A stretch of 18,716 nt of DNA from contig JAOUEG010000009.1 of assembly GCA_029858845.1 (NCBI GenBank), positions 1 through 18,716 on the forward strand. Direction: 5' to 3'. A program made the translations under genes and the position numbers. The DNA is from Chloroflexota bacterium. GTDB lineage: Bacteria; Chloroflexota; Limnocylindria; Limnocylindrales; CSP1-4. Under the pieces are notes generated by a model. It searched no databases. It had not been told where the DNA came from and saw nothing but the letters and a program-made list of their open reading frames with translations. This document shows, in pieces, positions 7,216 through 13,392 of this stretch (positions are counted from its first letter, which is position 1; each line of letters begins with the position of its first letter).

Positions 7216-8784
7216 ATGACCGACGCGTCGCGGACCTCGTTCGATCTCGAGACGGCCCCCATCCGTCCGCCGGATCGCCGCCGACGCCCGGACCCCGCGC
7301 TCGTCGGCGCTCTCGTCGTCGCGGTCGCGGTGCTCGTCGCCATCATCAAGCCCTGGGACGCTGGACCGGTGGCGTCAGAGCGTAGCCCTCGTCCTTCAGT
7401 CGCGGTCGCTTCGCCGGGACCAACCGTTCCATCCCGGGATCCGTCGAGTCCGCGGGTCGCCAACGCCATCCTCGAGGCACTTGAGGTGCACCACGCCTGG
7501 GGGATCCGCGTCTTGACGCAGGGGTCCGGTACTCTCGACTTCGTGGAGCGCTGGCACAGCGCAGAGCCGACCGACGAGGCGCAGGTGGCCCCGTTGGTCG
7601 TGAGTCTGGTGCCCTCCATCGCGGCCATCGGGATCACGTCACCGTCCGGCACGACGCCGCTGGACGTGCGCGCCTGGGCGCGTGGCCACGACGGACAGTG
7701 GCATCGGCTCGACGTTCGCCGGTTCGCCTCGGACCGACCGGCGGCAGATCTTCTGTTCGCGCCGCCCGTCGTCGACGGGGCGACGCTCCCGGTCTGGCCC
7801 TCCGGTCGCTATCGCTTCGACCTGCTGATGGGTGGCTATGTCGCTCGGATGGATCTCTCGATCGGGGCGGATGCGTCCATCGCCGACGCCCCGGTTTCCT
7901 CATTCGGCTACGCCGTCGATCGCGGGCCGGTGTCTTGGCCGGCTGACATCCAGCCGGGCCCCTACGCGGTCGCCGGGGGCGTGGTCATACCGCTTGCCGG
8001 TGGAGGCGGCGACTCCCTGGGAGTGGCTGAGGCATGGGTCGCGGGCGATCCCGTGGCCCGCGCCTACTTGCACAACGCCGTCGGCCTCGGGGTGCTGCTG
8101 CCGTCGGGGGCCAGCGATGCCGGTGGCGTCATCCGCCGGCTGGCGCCCGAATCGGTCTTCGCCGGGACGACGGCGATCGTCGGCGGTCGCAACGATCGGA
8201 CCGGTGAACGGACGCCGTACGTGGTGTTCGAGGGTCCCGGCGGCGGCCGCTTCGAGCCGGGCGTCTACGCCATCGACCTCGCCTGGTCCGGCCTCCAGGG
8301 ACCTCGGCGAGCGACCTGGCACATCGAGCTCCTGCCGGGACCATCGCCCGATGTCCCGCTGTTGCTGCAGGCCGCTCGACGCTACGCGCCGTTCGCCGGT
8401 GTTGACGGCCTCGTCGTCAGCGGCGCGGGACGCCCCGGGGCCGACCCGGCGACCGTGCCCGCCCGATTGGTCCCGCTGGCTGCATCGATCGGGTGCGACG
8501 TGCCGGTGATGCTCCAGACACCTGCCGTGCTCGGCCTGACGCACAGCCCGGAGGACCCGCCCGACCGGATCTCGGCGACGATCGCCCGTCCGCTCGGGCG
8601 AAGCCGGACGGTGGATCTGCGGATCGCCGATGGAGGCGCCCCCGGTCTGACCCTGATCGCGCCGGAGGACGAGCGGCTCTTCGTTGCCGGCACCTACCGC
8701 TTCAGCGTGCAGCGGGGCGAAGGGGCGGTCGAGTTCACGCTCTGTCTGGGGGCACCGCTCGACGAGACGCCGTCGAGCAGCTGA
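7216..8784 (+). CDS. Membrane-anchored extracytoplasmic protein of unknown function with three similar beta segments
   Basis: I do not recognise this 522-residue protein. Residues 1-28 are polar and arginine-rich, residues 29-46 form one hydrophobic helix (ALVGALVVAVAVLVAII), and a Ser/Pro-rich stretch follows to about residue 80. This looks like a type II signal anchor with a large external domain. The external part contains three similar hairpins: WPSGRYRFDL (194-203), FEPGVYAIDL (346-355) and FVAGTYRFSV (489-498). Their spacing of about 150 and 143 residues suggests three repeated beta-sandwich units. There is no recognisable catalytic motif. GGTGAG at 7205-7210 is a plausible ribosome binding site for the ATG at 7216. 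The gene begins 59 bases after lipA, so it may be read with it, but that does not imply a related role. Confidence 0.82.
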   Translation: MTDASRTSFDLETAPIRPPDRRRRPDPALVGALVVAVAVLVAIIKPWDAGPVASERSPRPSVAVASPGPTVPSRDPSSPRVANAILEALEVHHAWGIRVLTQGSGTLDFVERWHSAEPTDEAQVAPLVVSLVPSIAAIGITSPSGTTPLDVRAWARGHDGQWHRLDVRRFASDRPAADLLFAPPVVDGATLPVWPSGRYRFDLLMGGYVARMDLSIGADASIADAPVSSFGYAVDRGPVSWPADIQPGPYAVAGGVVIPLAGGGGDSLGVAEAWVAGDPVARAYLHNAVGLGVLLPSGASDAGGVIRRLAPESVFAGTTAIVGGRNDRTGERTPYVVFEGPGGGRFEPGVYAIDLAWSGLQGPRRATWHIELLPGPSPDVPLLLQAARRYAPFAGVDGLVVSGAGRPGADPATVPARLVPLAASIGCDVPVMLQTPAVLGLTHSPEDPPDRISATIARPLGRSRTVDLRIADGGAPGLTLIAPEDERLFVAGTYRFSVQRGEGAVEFTLCLGAPLDETPSSS

Positions 8785-8849
8785 AGGCGCCATCACCGCC
8801 CGGCGTGGCGGCGGCGCCGGACCGGTACCCGGGCCATCACGGCCTCGGG

Positions 8850-8855
8850 TATCCT
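8850..8855 (+). promoter_or_regulatory. -10 element TATCCT ahead of the adenosine-deaminase-family gene
   Basis: TATCCT lies 8 bases before the ATG at 8864, with no ribosome binding site between them. Transcription would start within about two bases of the start codon. The same hexamer serves the tRNA gene at 18140. No -35 hexamer is evident. Confidence 0.45.
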
Positions 8856-8863
8856 CGAAGACG

Positions 8864-9916
8864 ATGCCTCGTCACCTCGCCCGCAAGGTCCCGCTCGCCG
8901 AGCTGCACTGTCACCTGGGCGGGGCCGTGACCCCGGCGATCATGTGGGGCATCGCCCATGCCCAGGGAATCAAGCTCCCAACGAAGGACTACTGGGAATT
9001 CCGTGACATGATCACGGTGTCGCGCCGGTCGCGGAGCTTCGACGGCTACCTCCAGCTCTTCCACTGGACCGAACTCATCCAGAGTTCGCCGATCGCCGTC
9101 GAGCGCGCGGTCTACGAGGTCGTCGGCGGTGCCTATCGCAAGAACAACGTCACGACGATGGAGCTGCGCTTCAACCCGATGAAGCGCAACCGCGGCGGCG
9201 AGCAGGATCTGGACCACATCATCGCGGCCGCGGTCCGCGGGATGGACCGGGCCACGTTGGAGTACCCGGTCAAGCCCGGCCTGATCTTCTGTCTTGACCG
9301 CGCCTTCCCGTTCGAGCTCAACGAGATCATCGCTGAGAAGGCGATCGCATGGCGCGATCGCGGGGTCGTCGGTATCGACATCGCCGGACCCGAGGCCGCG
9401 ACCTTCCGCGTCGCCGACTACCGCCGACTCTACCGACGGGCGCGCCAGTTCGGTCTCGGACTCACCGTCCACACCGGCGAATCCGGGCCGGTAGACGAGG
9501 TCGCCAGGGTCGTCGAGCAGCTCGAGCCAGACCGGATCGGCCACGGTATCAAGGCCGCCTACGATCCTCGAGCGATGGCCATGATCCGTGATCGTGGGAT
9601 CGTGCTCGAGATCTGTCCCACCTCCAACCTCAATACCAGGGTCGTCTCCGGTTGGGACGAGTTCCGCTGGATCTTCGACACGTTCCGCCGCAACGAAGTG
9701 CAGTTCACGATCAATACGGACGGACCGGAGATGCTCAAGACCTACATCCGGGACGAGATGGCCACCTTGGCCCGCCTCGGCATCCTGTCCGGCGGCGACG
9801 TGGAGCACGTTGCGGCAACGTCGCTGGTGGCGTCCTTCGTGCCGAATGTCTCGGATGTCCCGCCGCCCAGCCTGGAGCCGCCGCGCCGACAGGCCGTGGA
9901 GCGCGAAGAGGCCTAG
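8864..9916 (+). CDS. Adenosine deaminase family metal-dependent hydrolase
   Basis: The 350-residue protein has the amidohydrolase layout of adenosine/AMP deaminases, which replace a purine 6-amino group with a carbonyl via a bound zinc. Motifs in order are ELHCHLGGA with metal ligands His15 and His17, HTGE (His203 ligand, Glu206 proton donor), RIGHGI (His227), CPTSNLNT, and INTDGPEM (Asp286 ligand). All metal ligands and the core catalytic residues are present. Two substrate-side positions differ from the classical enzyme: HLDG is HLGG (Gly19), and the Asp-Asp pair near the C-terminus is Asp286-Gly287. The substrate may therefore be another 6-aminopurine nucleoside or aminodeoxyfutalosine, so I withhold the symbol add. 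The ATG at 8864 is chosen because the conserved N-terminus begins there and TATCCT precedes it. The frame is open upstream to 8684, but that part overlaps the previous gene. Confidence 0.9.
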   Translation: MPRHLARKVPLAELHCHLGGAVTPAIMWGIAHAQGIKLPTKDYWEFRDMITVSRRSRSFDGYLQLFHWTELIQSSPIAVERAVYEVVGGAYRKNNVTTMELRFNPMKRNRGGEQDLDHIIAAAVRGMDRATLEYPVKPGLIFCLDRAFPFELNEIIAEKAIAWRDRGVVGIDIAGPEAATFRVADYRRLYRRARQFGLGLTVHTGESGPVDEVARVVEQLEPDRIGHGIKAAYDPRAMAMIRDRGIVLEICPTSNLNTRVVSGWDEFRWIFDTFRRNEVQFTINTDGPEMLKTYIRDEMATLARLGILSGGDVEHVAATSLVASFVPNVSDVPPPSLEPPRRQAVEREEA

Positions 9917-9920
9917 GGTC

Positions 9921-9936
9921 CGGACGCGGCCGTCCG
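9921..9936. terminator. Short hairpin between convergent genes
   Basis: CGGACG and CGTCCG pair around a 4-base loop in the 50-base gap between the deaminase-family gene and the convergent regulator. No run of T follows on either side, so it is at best a weak terminator. Confidence 0.2.
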
Positions 9937-9966
9937 CCGTCTCGCCGGTGCTGACGGGCGCGGCCC

Positions 9967-10689
9967 TCAGTCCTCGGCGCCGCCGAGCCGGTAGGAACAG
10001 CAGCGGTCACCGGTCGCGATGTGCGTTTCGCGCTCGACGTCCTCACCCAACAGCTCCCGGAACAGGTCGAGCTCGGCCTGGCACGCGGCCGCATGCTCGG
10101 ATGACACCCGGTGGATCGCGCAGTTGTGCTGCACGATGCGGATCACGCCGTCATCCCCGACGACCGCCTCCGCCAGGTAGCCCTGCTCGTCCTGGATCAC
10201 CGCAAGCTCGCGGGCTCGGTCAGCGAGGGGCGCGTCGGCCTCCAGGCGATCGGCCAGCCGCTGGCGAATCCGGTCGCGAGTGAGCCGTCGCCGCTCCTCG
10301 AAGACGCCGTCGACGAGTTCGTCGCCGCCGATCGAGCGGATCGCCGCCAGCAGGCCGGTGGCCAGGCCGTCGTAGTTGGCGGGGAAGAGGTCCTGCGCCG
10401 CCGCGGTGACGTCGTAGACGTGGCGAGGTCGCCCGACCCCGTGACGGACCGCCTGACGCTTGACCAGTCCCGCCGCCTCCAGCGAGTGCAGCTGCTGCAG
10501 CACGCCGGTGCGGCTGACACCCAGGTCCGTGGCCAGTCGTTCGGGCGACCGGGGGCCGTCGTGGCGCAGGCCCAGCAGGATCGATCGGCGGAGACCGTTC
10601 CCCCCACTCGTGGCGGACTCGCGCTCCGGTCGCGCCACCTCAGGCGCGTGATGGGGCGGCTCGGGCGGGCGGGCGCTCAGGTCGTCCAT
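9967..10689 (-). CDS. SufR-like winged-helix transcriptional regulator with C-terminal cysteine cluster
   Basis: This 240-residue protein has an N-terminal winged helix (about 28-95: RSILLGLRHDG, ERLATDLGVSRTGVLQQLHSLEAAGLV, GRPRHVYDVT) and a middle helical region. At the C-terminus Cys190 and Cys203 are separated by 12 residues, and Cys230 and Cys231 lie in GDRCCSYRL. The HNC-x12-C start and the late CCSY are the pattern of SufR-type regulators, in which such cysteines bind an Fe-S cluster that senses iron, sulfur or oxidative state. The usual third cysteine between them is absent; CC may compensate. No suf genes are in the window. It is divergent from an acyl-CoA dehydrogenase with 82 bases between starts, so it may control that gene and itself. 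ATG 10689 is preferred because a TAGCCT box sits 10 bases upstream. The frame stays open further, but only with low-quality sequence. Confidence 0.87.
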   Translation of the reverse strand: MDDLSARPPEPPHHAPEVARPERESATSGGNGLRRSILLGLRHDGPRSPERLATDLGVSRTGVLQQLHSLEAAGLVKRQAVRHGVGRPRHVYDVTAAAQDLFPANYDGLATGLLAAIRSIGGDELVDGVFEERRRLTRDRIRQRLADRLEADAPLADRARELAVIQDEQGYLAEAVVGDDGVIRIVQHNCAIHRVSSEHAAACQAELDLFRELLGEDVERETHIATGDRCCSYRLGGAED

Positions 10690-10699
10690 GGTCCCGCGA

Positions 10700-10705
10700 A
10701 GGCTA
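10700..10705 (-). promoter_or_regulatory. Extended -10 element (TGC-TAGCCT) for the SufR-like regulator
   Basis: On the - strand TAGCCT is directly preceded by TGC, the extended -10 form, and ends 10 bases before the ATG at 10689. The leader would be only a few bases long. It faces the acyl-CoA dehydrogenase promoter, and both lie within the 82-base divergent gap. Confidence 0.45.
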
Positions 10706-10733
10706 GCACCGAGCCCGCAGATGCGCTGGATCC

Positions 10734-10763
10734 GGGACATGCCGGGTGGGCGGGTGGTAGGCT
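10734..10763 (+). promoter_or_regulatory. Promoter of the acyl-CoA dehydrogenase gene
   Basis: A -10 TAGGCT at 10758-10763 ends 8 bases before the ATG at 10772. A partial -35 GGGACA (10734-10739, sharing GACA with the consensus) lies 18 bases upstream of it. There is no ribosome binding site, consistent with a near-leaderless mRNA. An operator for the divergent regulator would be expected between 10690 and 10771, but I see no obvious palindrome there. Confidence 0.45.
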
Positions 10764-10771
10764 CGAACCGG

Positions 10772-11938
10772 ATGGATCTTGACCTTCCCGCCGAACATGC
10801 GCTGCTTCGGGACACGATCCGCGAGTTCATGCTGGCCGAGGTCGCGCCGGTCATCGATGAGCATGAACGCGAGCGCCGATTCCCCACTGAGATCGTCCGT
10901 CGGATCGGCGAGATGGGGTGGCTCGGCATCCCGATCCCGGAGGACGAGGGCGGGGCCGGCATGGACACGCTGGCCTATGCCGTGGCCGTGGAGGAGATTT
11001 CACGCGTCTGGGGATCGCTCGGGCTCATCGTCGCAGCGCACACCTCGCTGGGTTGCGGGCCGCTTCACCTGGCGGGGACGCCCGACCAGCGCCGGACGTT
11101 CCTCGTTCCGATGGCGGAAGGCCGCGTCCTGGGCGCATACGGCCTGACCGAATCGGGTGCCGGATCGGATGCAGGCGGCACCAGGACCACCGCGCGCCAC
11201 GAGCCCGGTCCGGATGGCGGTACGTGGGTCCTCGACGGCTCCAAGCGGTTCATCACCAACGCAGGGCAGGCGGGCACCTACATCGTGACCGCCAGGACCG
11301 GCACCACCGGTCGGGGCGACAGCGAGATCTCGGCCTTCATCGTCTCGGCCGACGCGCCCGGGTTCAGTGTCGGGCGGCTGGAAGAGAAGCTCGGGCTGCA
11401 CGCCTCGGCGACAGGTGAGCTTCGGTTTGACGGCGTTCGGCTCCCGTCCGGCAATCTCCTCGGTCAGCAGGGGGCCGGCTTCCGGACGTTCCTCAGGATC
11501 CTCGACGGGGGCCGCATCGCCATCGGCGCGATGGCGGTCGGGCTGGCACAGGCCGCCCTCGACGCCAGCATCCCGTACGCCCAGACCCGCGAGCAGTTCG
11601 GGCGGCCGATCGGCTCATTCCAGGGCGTCGCCTTCATGATCGCCGACATGGCCACCGAGATCGAGGCTGCCCGCGCCATGGTGTGGCGTGCCGCCTGGCT
11701 GAAGGACCAGGGCCGCGACTACGGGTTGGCGGCCGCGCAGGGCAAGCTCTTCGCCTCGGAGGTGAGCAGCCGGGTCACGAACCACGCAGTCCAGGTCCAC
11801 GGCGGCTACGGGTATGTCGCGGACTACCCGGTGGAGCGCTATCTGCGCGATGCGAAGCTCACCGAGATCGGTGAGGGCACCAGCCAGGTGCAGCGCTTGG
11901 TCATCGGACGCAAGGTTCTCGACCTCCGGGTGATGTGA
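10772..11938 (+). CDS. Acyl-CoA dehydrogenase
   Basis: This FAD enzyme introduces a 2,3 double bond into an acyl-CoA, passing electrons to an electron-transfer flavoprotein. The 388-residue length is typical. Visible features are the N-terminal helical domain (LRDTIREFM), the family signature YGLTESGAGSDAGGTRT, GSKRFITNAG in the middle beta domain, TREQFGRPIGSFQ, and the C-terminal QVHGGYGY and EIGEGTSQVQR. Glu368 in GEGT is at the position of the catalytic base of the short-, medium- and branched-chain enzymes. Chain length cannot be read from the sequence. A role in branched-chain acyl-CoA breakdown after the dehydrogenase complex upstream is conceivable but only inferred. The ATG at 10772 fits the TAGGCT box at 10758; the in-frame upstream extension to 10688 has no family character. 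It is divergent from the SufR-like regulator and convergent with the sortase. Confidence 0.94.
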   Translation: MDLDLPAEHALLRDTIREFMLAEVAPVIDEHERERRFPTEIVRRIGEMGWLGIPIPEDEGGAGMDTLAYAVAVEEISRVWGSLGLIVAAHTSLGCGPLHLAGTPDQRRTFLVPMAEGRVLGAYGLTESGAGSDAGGTRTTARHEPGPDGGTWVLDGSKRFITNAGQAGTYIVTARTGTTGRGDSEISAFIVSADAPGFSVGRLEEKLGLHASATGELRFDGVRLPSGNLLGQQGAGFRTFLRILDGGRIAIGAMAVGLAQAALDASIPYAQTREQFGRPIGSFQGVAFMIADMATEIEAARAMVWRAAWLKDQGRDYGLAAAQGKLFASEVSSRVTNHAVQVHGGYGYVADYPVERYLRDAKLTEIGEGTSQVQRLVIGRKVLDLRVM

Positions 11939-11972
11939 TCGCCCCCTCGGCGGGCACCCCGGGGACGGAACG

Positions 11973-12728
11973 CTAGCTCGACCGGGTGAGTCGGACGATC
12001 AGCCGGTACTGGCTCCTGGATCCGACGCATGTCTGCAGGGTCATGCTCGGACGGGACTGCGCCGCGTAGGCGAACGCGCCCTTGTCGGGCGTGGTGACCT
12101 TCCACCACGCGACCTTGTAGGCGTGTACGCGGCCGCCGCCATCCGCGTACAGCACGGTCATCCCCTTGCGCAGGCTGCCGCGCACGTAGGCGTCGTGGAG
12201 TGGCTTGAACACGCTGTGCGCGTGACCGAAGAGGTAGACGTTGTTCCTGCCGGCGCAGCCCCACCGGTAGATCCGGTCTCCGGGATAGGCTGTCGAGGAG
12301 CAGGCGAACGAGGCGACCGATCCCCGGATCCCGAGTGCGGGCATGGAAACCCTGTTGCGCCCGGAAAGCGCGGCGGAAGCGCTGGCGTCCGCCGACGCCG
12401 CGACCCGGGGCTCGGATCGAGGCGACGGCGCTGGCGGGTCCGTGTTCGCCCGGGTGATCCACTCGGCTGACGATCGGACCGGGGCACGTGGAGCGAGATG
12501 CTCGCGGCGCAGATCGGCCTGGGTCTGGATGGCGATGTCGGCGGCCGAGCCGCGCGACTCCGAGACGATCGTCCGGACGGCTCCCGTCCCGAATCCTGCC
12601 AACGCCGGGTGGGCGCGCGTCGGGGCTCCGTGGAGTTGACCCGCCGCCCCGGTCATCGCGACGCCTGCAGCGGCTGCGAGCAGGGCGAGGCCGATGAGGG
12701 ACCGGTTCGTGCGGGAGGATGCGGGCAT
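11973..12728 (-). CDS. Sortase family transpeptidase
   Basis: Sortases cut a C-terminal sorting signal on exported proteins and attach them to the cell envelope. The 251-residue protein has an N-terminal signal anchor (SLIGLALLAAAAGVAMTGAAG, about 10-30), a long low-complexity Ala/Arg/Ser spacer to about residue 125, and then the sortase beta-barrel. The catalytic residues are in place: His169 in LFGHAHSVFKPL, Cys234 in TLQTCVG, and Arg242 in YRLIVR. Two other cysteines, in FACSS and RWGCAG, flank the histidine region and could form a disulfide. The subclass is uncertain; it is not an obvious SrtA. GGGAG on the - strand (12742-12738) lies 9 bases before the ATG. The gene follows a lipoprotein gene on the same strand after 134 bases. 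A possible substrate is encoded at 13393-15741. Confidence 0.9.
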   Translation of the reverse strand: MPASSRTNRSLIGLALLAAAAGVAMTGAAGQLHGAPTRAHPALAGFGTGAVRTIVSESRGSAADIAIQTQADLRREHLAPRAPVRSSAEWITRANTDPPAPSPRSEPRVAASADASASAALSGRNRVSMPALGIRGSVASFACSSTAYPGDRIYRWGCAGRNNVYLFGHAHSVFKPLHDAYVRGSLRKGMTVLYADGGGRVHAYKVAWWKVTTPDKGAFAYAAQSRPSMTLQTCVGSRSQYRLIVRLTRSS

Positions 12729-12862
12729 GACCGCACTCTCCCGCCCCGGAACTGCGCAGACCGTGACCCGGGAGTCCCGGCAGGCATGGGAAGGTGGAGG
12801 TCACCGCTCCACCACGGAGCGGAGCGGACGACACCGGACCGCACCTGCCGGCGGGCACCAAC

Positions 12863-13333
12863 TCAGTCGCCGGTGCCGGCCGCGACCTCCAGTGCGTCAC
12901 GGATGGCCGCCTCGAACCCGGGTGCCCAGGGACCCTGGCCGGCCAGGACATAGGGCGATTGCTCCACCGTCTCGAAGGTCTGTGGGTCGGTCACGAATTC
13001 CCGAGCGCACGTGTCCACCGTGGCGCGCAGCCGCTCGAACGACCCGCGGTTGCGGAAGATGTACACGTGGATCCTCACCGGGTCGGACTGATCCAGGCCC
13101 TTCGCGGTGATCCCGATGGCGGTCGGGACCAGGATGGCGTCGGCGCATCCGGCGTCCCCGGATACGAGCTCCTCGATGGCGATTCCCCGCTTGGTGAGTT
13201 CGGTGGCGATGCCCTGGAAGTCGGCCGGTGTGGGCGCAGGTGGCGTGGTGGAGATCGTGCCGCAGCCGGCCGCCAAGAGGGCGGCCATGAGGATCAGGCT
13301 GGCGATGGCCACGCCGGCTCGGAGATCACGCAT
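12863..13333 (-). CDS. Small lipoprotein of unknown function
   Basis: The 156-residue product starts with a lipoprotein signal peptide: basic MRDLR, a hydrophobic core, and LLAAGC with Cys24 as the lipidated residue. The mature part is a single small domain with the segments GIAIEELVSGDAGC, ILVPTAIGITAKG, VRIHVYIFRNRGSFERL and AREFVTDPQTFETVEQSPYV, and ends near VAAGTGD. The alternation of strands and helices suggests a compact alpha/beta domain. I do not recognise the family. The ATG at 13333 is preferred because it gives an ideal signal peptide and has a TAGCCT box 8 bases upstream. The next gene on this strand is the sortase, and the FG-GAP protein is divergent from a shared 59-base intergenic region, so all three may act at the cell surface. 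Confidence 0.85.
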   Translation of the reverse strand: MRDLRAGVAIASLILMAALLAAGCGTISTTPPAPTPADFQGIATELTKRGIAIEELVSGDAGCADAILVPTAIGITAKGLDQSDPVRIHVYIFRNRGSFERLRATVDTCAREFVTDPQTFETVEQSPYVLAGQGPWAPGFEAAIRDALEVAAGTGD

Positions 13334-13341
13334 CGGGCCGG

Positions 13342-13347
13342 AGGCTA
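13342..13347 (-). promoter_or_regulatory. Extended -10 element (TGA-TAGCCT) for the lipoprotein/sortase genes
   Basis: On the - strand TAGCCT, preceded by TGA, ends 8 bases before the ATG at 13333. This is the same hexamer with the same extended form as at the SufR-like regulator. It lies in the 59-base gap shared with the divergent FG-GAP gene. Confidence 0.45.
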
Positions 13348-13377
13348 TCACCGGGAGGGCGAACCTGCCGGTCGCGC

Positions 13378-13383
13378 TAGGAT
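13378..13383 (+). promoter_or_regulatory. -10 element TAGGAT for the FG-GAP surface protein
   Basis: TAGGAT ends 9 bases before the GTG at 13393, with no clear ribosome binding site between. If the alternative GTG at 13441 is the true start, the leader would be about 50 bases instead. Confidence 0.4.
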
Positions 13384-13392
13384 GACGTCCCT

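Noticed and set aside
9133..9381. Short - strand frame inside the deaminase-family gene
   Set aside because: It is fully contained in a conserved coding region on the other strand and has no start signals or protein-like composition.
11939..11972. GC-rich gap between the convergent acyl-CoA dehydrogenase and sortase, examined as a bidirectional terminator
   Set aside because: Only the short palindrome CCCCGGGG is present, with no convincing stem-loop or T run.
12343..12953. Several + strand frames opposite the sortase spacer and the lipoprotein
   Set aside because: They overlap each other in different frames, are Arg-rich, and have no ribosome binding site. The - strand proteins have clear signal peptides and catalytic motifs.
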